NCBI RefSeq assembly: GCF_022919215.1
Contig: NZ_CP095046.1
Span: forward strand, 4,702,501 to 4,766,500
Length of the DNA stretch: 64,000 nucleotides
From: Hymenobacter cellulosilyticus
GTDB taxonomy: Bacteria > Bacteroidota > Bacteroidia > Cytophagales > Hymenobacteraceae
Direction: 5' to 3'
This document shows, one piece after another, positions 1-10,736 of this stretch. Below the pieces are notes generated by a model. It did no database searches. It saw nothing but the letters and a program-made list of their open reading frames with translations, and was not told the DNA's origin. The translations under genes were made by a program, and so were the position numbers. Every line of letters begins with the position of its first letter. Positions within the stretch are counted from its first letter, which is position 1.

Positions 1-75
1 CGCATCGGCCAGCCCGCGCCGGTATCCCTCGTATTCCTACCGAAGCAAAACCTCAACCCGCACTACTCTTTCACG

Positions 76-951
76 ATGAATACCGAGCAAAACGAACCCC
101 GGCCCACCAACAGCGAAATCAACCCCAAGCCTACCAGCTACCCCACTTCCGAGGAAAGCCTGGACGTGAAGCCCGACTGGGATATGTCGAGCTACCGGCC
201 CGCCGGCAAGCTCCAGGGCAAGGTAGCCCTCATCACCGGCGGCGACTCCGGCATTGGGCGGGCCGTGGCCCTGGCCTTCGCCATGGAAGGCGCCGACATA
301 GCTGTGGTGTACCACACCAACGCCGAGGATGCCGCCGTCGTGGGTCGCGCCGTGGAAGCCCAGGGCCGTAAGTTTCTGGCCATTCAGTGCGACGTGCGCT
401 CGGCTACGGCCTGCCGCGAGGCCGTGCGCCAGACCCACCGGGAACTGGGCGGTTTCAACATTCTGGTGAACAACGCTGCCTACCAGATGGGGTACGAGAA
501 CTTCGAAACCATTCCCGAGGAGAACATTCACCAGACCTTCGACACCAACATCAAGGGCTACATCTTTATGGCCCAGGCCGCCATTCCGTTCCTGAAGGAA
601 GGCGACGCCATCATCAACACGGGCAGCATTGTGGGGTTGGTGGGCCACCCCCACCAGATTGACTACGCCAGCACCAAGGGCGCCATTCATACCTTCACCA
701 AGAGCTTGGCCGGCTACCTGGGCGAGAAGAAAATCCGGGTAAACGCCGTGCTGCCCGGCCCCATCTGGACGCCCCTCATTCCCGGCACCATGCTCAAGGA
801 AGACCTCCAGCAGTTCGGCGACTCCACCATGCTCGGCCGCCCCGGTCAGCCCGAGGAGCTGGCCCCGGCCTACGTCTACTTCGCCTCCCAGGATGGGAGC
901 TATTCCACCGGCAGCCTGCTGGAAGTAACCGGCGGCATGCCCAAAAGCTAA
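76..951 (+). CDS. SDR family oxidoreductase (YghA/GSP39-like)
   Basis: 291-residue classical short-chain dehydrogenase, predicted cytosolic NAD(P)-dependent oxidoreductase of unknown substrate. The cofactor motif TGGDSGIG lies at residues 54-61, NNAAYQMG follows in the middle, and the catalytic YxxxK pair is Y197/K201 in YASTKGA. The 45-residue N-terminal extension before the Rossmann fold and the PGPIWTPLIP segment are typical of the YghA/general-stress-protein-39 branch. The first ATG is used. It converges on the MNIO gene across a strong shared terminator. A Tat-type paralogue lies at 6347-7354. The family assignment is sure; the substrate is unknown. Confidence 0.93.
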   Translation: MNTEQNEPRPTNSEINPKPTSYPTSEESLDVKPDWDMSSYRPAGKLQGKVALITGGDSGIGRAVALAFAMEGADIAVVYHTNAEDAAVVGRAVEAQGRKFLAIQCDVRSATACREAVRQTHRELGGFNILVNNAAYQMGYENFETIPEENIHQTFDTNIKGYIFMAQAAIPFLKEGDAIINTGSIVGLVGHPHQIDYASTKGAIHTFTKSLAGYLGEKKIRVNAVLPGPIWTPLIPGTMLKEDLQQFGDSTMLGRPGQPEELAPAYVYFASQDGSYSTGSLLEVTGGMPKS

Positions 952-985
952 GGTCGTACGCCCGCGGCGGAAAACCCAACATTCA

Positions 986-1022
986 AAAAGCCCCTGGTAT
1001 ACTGTACCAGGGGCTTTTTTTA
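986..1022. terminator. bidirectional intrinsic terminator
   Basis: Perfect hairpin with arms AGCCCCTGGTA and TACCAGGGGCT, an A-run on the left and a T-run on the right. It sits between the convergent SDR and MNIO genes and can serve both. Confidence 0.85.
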
Positions 1023-1084
1023 TGGTGGCGGGTAGCCGGGATTAGGGGCTGCTCCGAGGCGGTTTCGGCCCCAGCAGGCCGCAT

Positions 1085-2239
1085 TTACTGCCACTTCTGA
1101 GCAATGCGCAGGGCCGTTTCGAGCATGTGGGGCTCCCACTCCTCGATTTTCCAGGCGGAGTGAGCCAAATCAGAGGCCTGCAGCTGCCGGTGGGCCTGCT
1201 CAAACGAGGGGGCCGTTTCGAGGATGCGGGAAAGCTGCAGTTGCTGCTCATAGAGCCGGGCATCCTCGGCTACCGGGCCCGCCACCCAGGGCTGCAGGGG
1301 CAGAAACAGCTGGCTTATCCGCCCGACGGCCCGGCTGCGGTACTCGGCTACCAGGGCTTCCATGCGACCAAAGTCGTGGCGGAACTGGGCGCGGCTGGGC
1401 TCGGTCTGCAGGGCGTTGCCGAGCTGCTCGAGCACCACAAACTTCAGGTTGGGGCAGCGGGGCATGGTCAGCTTCAGCAGTTCAAATACCTCGTCGGGCA
1501 CGGCATCGTCGTGGGTATCGCGCCGGACCTGCCGGCCCGGCACCTGGCCCGATTCTTCCCAGCTGCCGCCCGAAATATGGATTTCCCGCACCCGGTCCAG
1601 TGGATAGAGCCGAATCAGCTCCTCGTAGGGCACCGCGAAGTTGTGGAGCTGGCAGAACAGGTTGTGCAAATCCAGAATCAGGAAGCCATTGACCGGCTCC
1701 ACGAGCTTGTCCAGAAACTCCCCGTGCCGCTGCACCTCGTCGAGGGAGTAGGCGAAGGCCAGATTCTCCAGCCCCACCGGGCACTGGCAGGCGTCCTGGA
1801 TGCGGCGCAGGCGGTCCTGGCCCAGGTGCAGGGCTGAGCTGGTGTAGGGAATGGGCAGCGGGGCGCCGGAGTGGAAGTTCTGCCCCGTGAAAAAGCCGAA
1901 GTGCTCGGTAATATGGTCGAAGGTGAACTGCCCGGCCAGGGCCCGCAGCTGCTGCAGCCACTGCTGCTGCTCGGGAGTCCAGCGGCCCGAAAGCAGGGAA
2001 AAGTACACCCCGTGGCCTACCAGCCGGTGCTGGGCGGCAAAGGCCTGCAGCAGCTCGGTAAACCAATCGGGAATTTGCTCAGCCCAGAACAGCGTATCAA
2101 ACGACCATTCCAGGGCTTCCACGCGGCCTTCCTCCAACAACGGAAAGGACGCCGACAGGATGTCGGCGTCCAGGTTGCAGGCAATGGCGGATAGAATGCC
2201 GGGCTCGGCGGCTCCGGCGGGCTGGCCTTGCGTGCTCAC
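1085..2239 (-). CDS. DUF692/MNIO family multinuclear iron enzyme
   Basis: 384 residues. Recognised as the DUF692 TIM-barrel family (multinuclear non-heme iron oxidases such as MbnB, TglH, ChrH and BufB) from the ordered set GHGVYFS, DHITEHFG, GLENLAF, LDLHNLF, EIHISGG, DTHDDAVPDEVF and VLEQLG, which supply the His/Asp/Glu metal ligands. Characterised members oxidise cysteines in a ribosomal precursor peptide, often to thiazole/oxazole-type or related products. The start is GTG, three bases after the stop of a 52-codon Cys-containing ORF, so the pair is probably translationally coupled. About 100 residues beyond the barrel form a helical C-terminal extension; no separate DUF2063-type partner gene is nearby, so this extension may replace it (inference). 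Confidence 0.9.
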   Translation of the reverse strand: MSTQGQPAGAAEPGILSAIACNLDADILSASFPLLEEGRVEALEWSFDTLFWAEQIPDWFTELLQAFAAQHRLVGHGVYFSLLSGRWTPEQQQWLQQLRALAGQFTFDHITEHFGFFTGQNFHSGAPLPIPYTSSALHLGQDRLRRIQDACQCPVGLENLAFAYSLDEVQRHGEFLDKLVEPVNGFLILDLHNLFCQLHNFAVPYEELIRLYPLDRVREIHISGGSWEESGQVPGRQVRRDTHDDAVPDEVFELLKLTMPRCPNLKFVVLEQLGNALQTEPSRAQFRHDFGRMEALVAEYRSRAVGRISQLFLPLQPWVAGPVAEDARLYEQQLQLSRILETAPSFEQAHRQLQASDLAHSAWKIEEWEPHMLETALRIAQKWQ

Positions 2240-2242
2240 GGC

Positions 2243-2401
2243 TCAGCCCATGCCGCAGGCGGGGCAGTTAATGGGCGCGGGCTTTTCTTTGCCGGACCCT
2301 TCTTCCTGCTTGGGGCTAGGAGCGTCTTTCTTGCAGCTGGTAGTGGCCTGGGCCACCACACCCATCAGGATGGCGCCGAGTAGTGCTTGGGGTAGTTTCA
2401 T
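2243..2401 (-). CDS. putative MNIO precursor peptide, lipoprotein-like
   Basis: 52-residue ORF starting with ATG. Residues 1-22 are a hydrophobic signal peptide; TTSCKKD at 20-26 resembles a Bacteroidota lipoprotein cleavage site with Cys23 as the lipidated residue. A charged Pro/Lys/Glu linker follows, and the protein ends INCPACGMG, a CxxC at residues 46 and 49 three residues before the C-terminus. It ends three bases before the MNIO start. A signal peptide plus a short Cys-bearing tail next to an MNIO enzyme is the arrangement of bufferin-type precursors. That the CPAC cysteines are the modified residues is inference; a copper-binding role would fit the CPxCGM motif. Confidence 0.75.
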   Translation of the reverse strand: MKLPQALLGAILMGVVAQATTSCKKDAPSPKQEEGSGKEKPAPINCPACGMG

Positions 2402-2573
2402 GGCGTACGGGTAATTTCAGAGTGGTATAACTGGATTGTGGAACAGTGGGGACAGGCTACGCGGGCAGTCGGTCCTACTGGTAAGAGGCACCGGCCCCGG
2501 GCGCGGTTGCATGAGCCCAGTAGAATGCCCAACTTTTCCAGCAAAACCCCAAAGCGGCCGTGAAATAGCGGCA

Positions 2574-4168
2574 TCACGAAGCCCCCTTCGGCGCCGGACT
2601 CGGGATGTAAACCGAAAAAGTGGAGCCCACGCCCGGCTCACTCTGCACCTGCACCCGCCCGCCCAGATTTTCCACGGTTTTCTTGACCGTGTACAGTCCC
2701 AGGCCCGAGCCTTCCACATGGTCGTGGAAACGGCGAAACAGCGCGAACAGGGAAGCCTGCTGGGTGGCGTCCAGGCCCAGGCCGTTGTCCTGCACCGACA
2801 AGTGCCAGAAGCCTTCCTCGGTGCGGCAGTTGAGGCGCACCAGCGGGGGCCGGTCGGGGTGGCGGTACTTAAGGGCGTTGTTGAGCAGGTTGTAGAGCAC
2901 CGAGCGCAGGCTTTTGGCCGGCATGGCTACCACCGGGCAGGCTTCCGCGTCGACTTCCAGGCGGCCGCCGGTTTGCGCCAGGGCCGGCAGCAGGTCCTGG
3001 CGGAGGTCGTCGACCACGGCGGCCAGCTCCACGGGCGGGGCTTCGGGGTCGGGGGTGTGGTGCAGCTGCAGCACGTCGCTGAGCTGGGCCAAAGTGCGCT
3101 GAAACCGCGCTACGGACCGCTGCATCATATCCAGCAGGGGCCGGCTTTCCGGGGGCAAGTCCTTATGCAGGGCCTGCACCAACCCTTCCAGGTTGTTGAT
3201 GGGCCCTTTCAAATCGTGGGCGGCCATGTACACGAAGCTGTCCAGGTCGGCGTTGACGCGGGTGAGCTGGTGGTTGGCTTGGTTCAGCTCCCGGTTGAGG
3301 GCCTGCACCTGCTGCCGGTCCCGCACCTGCTCGGTCACGTCAAAGAGAAATACGTACAGGCCATCGACTTGCTGCTGGGCGCTGTAGCGGGCCTGAATCG
3401 TGTGGGTGAAATAGCCTTGTTCGGCCCCCGAGTTGTTGGGTTGAATTAGGGAGATGGGCAGGTCGTAGGCCTGGTGGGTACGCCCAGTACGGTACACCTC
3501 CTGAAAGTATTCCCATACTTCCGTGTTGCGGAATTCGGGTAGAGCCTCGAGCAGGGGTTTGCCCAGCAGGTCCCGATCAGGAAACAGGGCCTGATAGCCC
3601 GGGTTTACCAGCTCAAAGACCATATCGGGCCCCTGCAGCAGGCAGATGGCCGCCGGAGCTTGCATCACTAAGTGGCTAAGCCGCTGCCGCTCGCGCTCGG
3701 CTTCGGCCAGGGCATCGTGCTCCCGGTGCTTACTTACTTGCAGCGCCCGGCGTGCCTGTACCTCCTTGGTGATATTTACACTGCTGTGAATGATATAGTG
3801 CAGGCGTCCCTCGGCGTCAAACACGGGCGTATTAAGCGGCTGCCAGTGGCGCTCCACGAACTGCCCGGCCGCTCGGGGTCGGGCACGTCGTAATGCTGCT
3901 GGGCCATCTGGTGCGGCTTGCCGGTGGCAATAACGCGCTCCAGCGAGGCGCGCCAGTTGCGCACGGCGTTAGCCTCGGGTGCGTCGGGATTATCGGGAAA
4001 GGCATCGAACAGGTAGCGGCCCACCAGCTGCTCGCGCCGGGTCAGCGTGTCGGCCAGGTAGGCGTTGCTGGCCGTGAGAATAATCAGTTCCGGCGACACC
4101 ACTATATACGAATCAGGCACCGTTTCAAGGGCCTGCAACTGCTGGGCGAGGGCCACATTAGGGTCCAT
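2574..4168 (-). CDS. PAS-domain sensor histidine kinase (frame broken once)
   Basis: About 531 residues once one base is restored near 3863-3870; the N-terminal 100 residues (from ATG at 4168) and the rest lie in different frames, joined at PDPERPG / FVERHWQPLN inside the first PAS domain. Two PAS domains are followed by a coiled linker, an H-box AAHDLKGPINN, an N-box NLLNNALKY, a G1 box DNGLGLDA and a G2 box GLGLYTVKK. No membrane segment is visible, so it is a predicted cytosolic kinase, and no receiver or response regulator is adjacent. It is 172 bases upstream of the MNIO precursor on the same strand and could be cotranscribed. The break is probably a sequence error. Confidence 0.85.
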
Positions 4169-4434
4169 AGCGACGAGGTAGAGAGGAAATAAAGAATACT
4201 TAACGTAGCCCGCGCAAAAGAAGCCAAGCCAAACCGGTGCGGCTGCCTGCTTGCCCTGCTAACCTTGGCAGCGGTTTTTCGGGCGCTGCTGCTCTCAGCC
4301 TAGCCCACTTCTACCAAAGAATCAGGAGTTTCGACCAACTTCTTTGGCGCTACAAGCACGGGAGCTGCTGGGCATCCGCCGCTTATCCCCTATATTAGAG
4401 CCGCTAAGTATTTACACCTAATTGTGCTTTGTTT

Positions 4435-6197
4435 ATGCGACACCTATTACCATTCCAGCTGACTGCCTTACTAGCGACCCTATGGGGCGGCGCAGCCCAG
4501 GCCCAACCTACGCTGACGGGTACTGCGCCCCGGGCCAACAGCCACAATGTCGCGCCCACGGCCCCGATTACCGTATCGTTTAGCCAGGCCCTGAGTGGGA
4601 ACAGCATCACCGCCCTGCGCGTGTTCAGCACCCAGCGCGGGGGCATGCGCTCCGGGCAAAGCGGGACAACCATCGTCGGCGGCAACCAGCTCTCGTTTAT
4701 TCCGCCAACCTCCTGGAAGCCCGGCGAAACCGTGCGCACCACCGTCACCACGGATGCGCGCAACACGGCGGGGCAGGCCCTGGCCAAAGGCCACGTGTTC
4801 GACTTCACGGCGGCCACGGGCGGCAACGGGCTCGGCACCCTGACCAACGTGGGTGGCAGCAGCTTTTCGATGGGCGCCTATCCTAACGCGCTACGCCTGG
4901 CCGATGTGGACGGCGACGGCGACCTGGACGTTCTTAGCTCCAACAGCAATTATTATGGTGGAACCCCGCTGAGCGTGCGCCTTAACAATGGCGCCGGCCA
5001 GTTTTCCGGCGGCAGCGAAATACCGGTAGCCAGCGACGCGCAAGGCTCCCGCAGTCTTACCGTAGGCGACATCGACAACGATGGAGACCTGGATGTGCTG
5101 GCTACGGACAATGTGTATAAGGTCAGCGTGTGCCTCAACAACGGCAGCGGGGTCTACACGGTAGCCAATATCATGGAGCTGGGCACTACCAAGCTAACCG
5201 ACTTGGAGCTGGCCGACATCGATGCCGACGGCGACCTAGACTGTCTGATGTATGGGGCGGCACTAACTTCGTCGGGGTGCTGAATGTGCGCTACAACAAC
5301 GGTAGCGGGCAGTTTTCCGGAGGCTATACGGATACCCGCGACTCATGGCAGGGTCATGGAGGGCAAATAGCAATGGCCGACATCGACAACGATGGCGACC
5401 TGGATTTGCTACGGGCTGGCCTTGACGCTCCAGTGTTTAAGCAGCTTAACGACGGTACGGGGCGCTTCGGAGCCCCGACTCAGTTAACGCCGGTCAATGT
5501 CGGCGAGTTGAAATTTGCTGACATTGACGCCGATGGCGACCTGGATCTGGTAGCACTATTTAGAGGGTATAGCGGTATTCCAGCAGAGGCAACTGTGCTG
5601 TTAAATGATGGAAGTGGCAACTTCAGCAAGGTTTCCGCTATAAACATCATGTACAATCAAACCGGAATGGAATTTGGCGACATGGATGCCGATGGTGACC
5701 TGGACCTGTTGATCATGAGCGGTTATAGCCTCTCGGTTTATTTCAACAACGGGCAGGGGCGTTTCTCTGGCTACTACCAGCTTACCGCCCCCGCCCTCGA
5801 CGCCTTTACGCTGGGTGACATTGATGGCGACAATGACCTGGATCTGGTAGCAGTCTTTCATCCTAACAGCCCGCCCTCCCCGCCCTGCCCGATGTACACC
5901 TATTTCAACCAGCCCATCTCCCCCGCTCTGGTCACTAGCGTCAGAGCTGGTCACACGGAGCTGGAAACGGCGGTGTATCCCAATCCGGCCCAGCAGCGCT
6001 GCACCCTTACGTTTGCCGCCCCCGTGCAGGAAGGCCGTTTGGTGCTCTACAACGCTATGGGTCAGGCAGTGCGCAGCCAGGACGTGCCAACCGTCCGCTC
6101 CCTTGAGCTTAGCCTGGCCGACCTGGCCCCGGGAGTGTACACACTGCATGTAAACAGCCATACCGGCAGCGCCATCCGCCGCATTGTCAAGCAGTAA
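4435..6197 (+). CDS. secreted FG-GAP/VCBS repeat protein with T9SS tail (frame broken once)
   Basis: About 587 residues after restoring one G in the run at 5254-5257. A signal peptide ending AQAQ is followed by an Ig-like Big_5/SbsA-type domain (residues about 25-130), then VCBS/FG-GAP repeats each carrying a calcium-loop-like DxDGDGDLD or DIDNDGDLD, and an 80-residue T9SS sorting domain beginning AVYPNPAQQ with GVYTLHV near the end. It is probably a surface or secreted beta-propeller adhesin-like protein; no enzymatic motif is visible. The start is the ATG at 4435; an in-frame TTG six bases earlier is less likely. Confidence 0.85.
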
Positions 6198-6282
6198 GTA
6201 ACCGGCGGGCGGCCGGTGGCATAGTCCAGGTTCGGTTCACGAAATGGTCTTCCTCCAGGCTGCCACCCGCTTTATCCGCAAA

Positions 6283-6320
6283 TAAAAAAAGCCCCGACAA
6301 TGCGCCGGGGCTTTTTTATT
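6283..6320. terminator. bidirectional intrinsic terminator
   Basis: Hairpin with arms AAGCCCCG and CGGGGCTT flanked by A- and T-runs, between convergent genes ending at 6197 and 6347. Confidence 0.85.
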
Positions 6321-6346
6321 TGAAGTTAGCCGTGAATCAACGCCGG

Positions 6347-7354
6347 TTACGGCATGCCGGCTCCGCCCGTGGAGCCGTACACCTGCCCAGTGGCGTAGCT
6401 GGCCAGCGGGTCGGCCAGCTGCACGTAGATGGAGGCTAGCTCGGCGGGTTGACCGGGGCGCTTCATGGGGGTGTCGCCGCCAAACTTGACGAGCTTTTCC
6501 TGGGTAGCCCCGCCGCTGACCTGCAGGGGCGTCCAGATGGGGCCGGGCGCCACGCCATTCACCCGAATGCCTTTTGGGGCCAGCTGCTTCGCTAAGGACC
6601 GGACGTAGTTTGAAGTGGCTGCCTTGGTTTGGGCGTAGTCGTAGAGGTTTTCCGACGGGTCGGTGGCCTGCTCAGACGTGGTACCAATGATGGCCGAGCC
6701 CGGCTTGAGGTGGGGCAAGGCGGCCTTAATAGTCCAGAACGGGGCGTAAATGTTGGTTTTCATCGTCGCGTCGAAGTCCTCAGTGGTCAGCTCCATAATG
6801 GACTGACGCTGCTGCTGCCGGGCCGCGTTGTTGACCAGAATATCCAGGCCACCCAGCTGCCGCACAGCTTCTTCCACCATGCGCTTGCAGAAAGCTTCCT
6901 CACGCAAGTCGCCGGGAATAGCTACGGCCTTGCGGCCCTCCGCTTTAATCAGGGCAATAACTTCCTTGGCATCGGCTTCCTCGGCGGGCAGGTAGTTGAT
7001 GGCCACGTCGGCGCCTTCGCGGGCGTAGGCTATGGCGGCCGCCCGGCCCATGCCCGAGTCGCCGCCCGTAATCAGGGCCTTGCGGCCTTTGAGGCGGCCC
7101 GAGCCCTTGTAGCTTTTCTCGCCGTGGTCAGGCTTGGGGTCCATCTGCGAGGCCAGTCCCGGCCAGGGCTGCGACTGGCTTTTGAACGGCGGCTTGGGGT
7201 AGGCAGTAGTGGGGTCTTTTAGCGGATCGGCGGCCGTTTCGGCCAGGGGGCTGAAGTCATCGGCGCCCAGCACGGGCGTGACGGCGGCCACGGCCAGACT
7301 GGCTCCCAGGCCGCTAATGACTTTACGGCGGCTAAGCATGGTATCTTCTTTCAT
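6347..7354 (-). CDS. exported (Tat-like) SDR family oxidoreductase
   Basis: 335 residues from the ATG at 7354 (MKEDTMLSRRK); upstream in-frame codons look non-coding. The N-terminus carries a twin-arginine-like SRRKVISGLGAS stretch and a hydrophobic segment ending VLGAD, so export by Tat with bound cofactor is likely. A proline-rich spacer is followed by a full SDR fold: TGGDSGMG, NNAARQQQ, catalytic YAQTK and PGPIWTPLQ. It resembles the YghA-type SDR at 76-951 but is extracytoplasmic. The substrate is unknown. Confidence 0.9.
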   Translation of the reverse strand: MKEDTMLSRRKVISGLGASLAVAAVTPVLGADDFSPLAETAADPLKDPTTAYPKPPFKSQSQPWPGLASQMDPKPDHGEKSYKGSGRLKGRKALITGGDSGMGRAAAIAYAREGADVAINYLPAEEADAKEVIALIKAEGRKAVAIPGDLREEAFCKRMVEEAVRQLGGLDILVNNAARQQQRQSIMELTTEDFDATMKTNIYAPFWTIKAALPHLKPGSAIIGTTSEQATDPSENLYDYAQTKAATSNYVRSLAKQLAPKGIRVNGVAPGPIWTPLQVSGGATQEKLVKFGGDTPMKRPGQPAELASIYVQLADPLASYATGQVYGSTGGAGMP

Positions 7355-7649
7355 AGCAATCAGGAAGGTTAGGTTCAAGCCTTCCTTTACGCACCGGCCG
7401 GGGCTTACAGTTACCCCAAGCTCCACGGCTGTCCTTATCTATTCGTTCGGGTGGCCTGGCGCTCGGCAAAAGTCGGCTGCTGCCCGTTCGCGCCGCTACC
7501 GCGCTGACGGCGCGGAGTTAGGCGGCATATTAGCAGAAAGAAGCTTTTCTATACTCAGATTCAATACTAACTCCCGATTCGGGCGCGTTACTGGGCTGCA
7601 TTGCTATCCTGCCTACTAGCTCTTCTATCACTCTTTTCGTTTCCACTAT

Positions 7650-10378
7650 TTGCTGCATTTCCTACTTTCCTCGCCTCGGCTGCTGGACTGGCTGCTACTG
7701 GTGTGCGCTAGCCTGATGCCTGAACTGGCCCGGGCCCAGGCGCCGCCCACCTTCGACATGGCCACGCGCGTGCTGGAGCCCACGGGCAGTGCCCGTCCCT
7801 ATTCCCATTCGGTGGCAGTGGATGCGGCAGGCAACAGCTATGTCTATGGCTTTATCACCGGCCCGATGCGCTTCGGCAGCCAAACTATTACGCCTGGCTC
7901 GAACGACACCTACATTGCGCGCTTCGATGCCGACGGCAGCCACCGCTGGATTGTACTGCTGCGCACGGGCGTCGGCACCGGGTACTCTTCCACTATGGCC
8001 GTTGATGCCAGCGGCAATCTGTATGTTGCCAGCGAATTTTTTTCGGCTTCCCTCACGCTGGGCAGCATTACGCTAACCAACCCTAGCGGCCGGAGAGCCT
8101 TGTTTGTGGCTAAGCTGGATGCCAATGGCAACTGGCTTTCGGCCGCGCAGGCCCGCGGACAGACTGTTAGCGGTATTGCCCTCGACACGGGCGGTAACGC
8201 CTATATTACCGGCCAGTTTTTCGAATCTGCCGCCTTTGGCAACACCACCCTGAACAGTATCGGACCTTCCGATTTGTATGTCGCCCGGCTCGATGCCAAT
8301 AACACCTGGCGCTGGGCGGTACAGGGAGGAGGCAGTGGCGACGACTGGACTGCCGGCATTGGTGTAGATGCCCAGGGCCATGCCTACATCGGGGGCAATA
8401 TGCTGGCGGCCGGCCGGTTGGGCTCATTCGACGTGGCAATGGGCTATTATGTTGCCCAGCTTGATGCGGCCACGGGCAGCTTTCAGCGGGTAACCACTGT
8501 CAACACGACCAATGTAGGCGCCACTCCCATGCTGCGCTTTGCTGCCGATGCCAAGGGCTGCTGCTACGTTACGGGCACTTATGTGGGGCGCCTCAGCTTT
8601 GGCAGCTACACGCTTACCAGCGTCGGCACCGGTATTCCCAACGAAGATGTGTACGTGGCGAAGCTTGATGCCGGGGGGAACTGGGAGTGGGCAGCCACGG
8701 CCGGGGGCGCTTCCCTTGAGTACAGCACCGGTATTACCTTTGACAGGCGCGGCAACACTTACGTCAGCGGCAGCTTCCAGGGCCCCCAAGGCACCCGGTT
8801 CGGGGCCGTGACCCTCATTCCCCGTAACCCAGCTTTGTATCTTGAAGACGTGTTCGTGGCCAAGCTTGATACCAATGGCAACTGGCTGTGGGCCGTGCCC
8901 GCCGGCGGCGAGCAAACTGACGTTAACATGAGTATGGCCCTTGGGCCTTTTGCCACGCCCTACATCGTGGGCGAATACCGTAGCTCCAGTATGGACTTCG
9001 GCTCCATCAACCTTCCCGGCGACGCCAAACTGGTGGCCTCCACCTACGTGGCCCGCATGCAGCCCAATGAGCTGCGTATCACCGGCGACTCCCTGGTTTG
9101 CAATGGCGCCGCCGTGCAGCTTACCGTTTCTACGCTGGCCCTGGGCGGCCCAATCAGCTACCGCTGGAGTAACGGGGCCACGACGGCCACCATCAGCGTG
9201 ACGCAAGCGGGCCTGTACTCCGTCACGGCCACATTCAAGGGCGGCTACAGCCTCACCGAGCAGTTTCAGGTGCGTAGTATCTCGCCCAGCCTGCAGATTA
9301 CAGGCAATACGGGCGTACTCTGCCCCGGCACGCCGCGCCAGCTCACGGCCGTGGCCCCGGGCGCGCAGCAAGTGCGCTGGAACACGGGTGCCACCACACC
9401 TAGCATCTCCGTGACGCAGCCGGGCACTTACACGGTGGTAGCTACCTATAGCACGGCCTGCTCGCTCACGAGCCAGGTAGTGGTGCAGGCCAACCGCGTC
9501 GGTATCAGCGGCCGGCTGCAGCTGTGCCCCGGCCAGAATACCACGCTCATGGCAACGGCCAGCGGCAGTGCCGTGACGGGCTACCGCTGGAGCAACGGCG
9601 AAACCACCCCGACGCTGCTGGTCAGCCAGGGCGGCACGTATTTCGTCACGGCTACATTTGCCGACGGCTGCACCCAAACGGCCACCCACACCGTGGGGCC
9701 GCCCACGGCCAAAGTAGCCTCGGTAAGCGGCGACACGCTGCTGTGCCCCGGTACTACACTCCGGCTCACCGCCCTGAACACCGACGCCATCAGCTACCAG
9801 TGGAATACCGGGGCCACCACGCCTACCATCACGGCTACTCAGCCCGGAACCTATGCTGTGCTGCTCACCTATACCGGTGGCTGCACCAGCCGTGACTCCC
9901 TGCGGGTACTACCGGCACCCGTAGCCCCGGCCTTCACCCTGGGCCCTGATACAACCTTATGCCTGGAGCGGCCGCTGCTACTGCGCGCCCCGGCGCTGAG
10001 TGGTCCCGGCGTAGCCTTCCGCTGGTCGGATGGCAGCAGCGGCCCGACGTTGCTGGTCCAGGATGCAGGCACGTATTCCCTGCAAGTCAACACGCTCTGC
10101 AACACGCGCACGGCCAGCGTCCGGGTGGGCTATACCAGCTGCCTGTTTATTCCCAACGTCATTACGCCCAACGACGACCAGCGCAACGACACCTTCGTCA
10201 TCAAGAACCTGACCCGCGGGATTGGGCCCTGACGCTCTATAACCGCTGGGGCCGCCAGGTGTACTACACCAGCGCCTACCACCACGACTGGGGCCCGGAT
10301 GCCGCGGCCGGCGTTTACTACTACCTACTCCGGCAAGGCAGCACTGTGTACAAAGGGCATTTGGAAGTTATCCGCTAG
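7650..10378 (+). CDS. SBBP-repeat / Ig-like protein with CHU_C gliding-motility C-terminal domain (frame broken once)
   Basis: About 909 residues after restoring one G near 10218-10220, which joins NLTRG to DWALTLYNRWGRQ. The start is a TTG giving a good signal peptide ending ARAQ. Residues about 35-470 hold repeated GNxYVxGxF...VAKLDANGNW units (SBBP-type beta-propeller). Residues about 470-790 hold four or more Ig/PKD-like repeats with RWxxGxTTxxxxVxxxGxYxV. The end has IPNVITPNDDQRNDTF and YNRWGRQVY, the gliding-motility-associated CHU_C domain used for T9SS type B export. A surface role is likely; no catalytic motif is seen. Confidence 0.87.
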
Positions 10379-10736
10379 CAAATCAGCCTAGTCGCAGGCC
10401 GCTCTTTACAGGTGCCGGCAACCTGCACTTGCATCGTCAGTGCCACTGCCTCAGCAGGGCGTTTATCGAGGTAGCTATTGCCTACAACCGGTTCGTCTAA
10501 ATAGCCGGCGTGGACTTCCCTCTTTTACTATAACCCAGCCCTGGCAGTGCTTTCCCAATACACTGCTCAGGGAGGATTTTGGCTGGTAACGAACCAACAG
10601 TCACCACCTGCGCGCAGATTTGGCAGCTCCCTCATCTGATTTTCGCTAAAATCTTTTAGCTACCGTTTCCACGAAATCAGACTACCTTTAGTCAAAGATT
10701 TCTTGCGTAGTTTTTTCCGTTTTTTCCCACCTGTTG
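10379..10736. other. intergenic, 358 bases
   Basis: No ORF, hairpin terminator or RNA gene was recognised. The distal part becomes A/T-rich and has TACCTTTA near 10683, a partial match to the Bacteroidota -7 element, which may belong to the amylase promoter, but no convincing -33 TTG is placed upstream. Confidence 0.3.
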
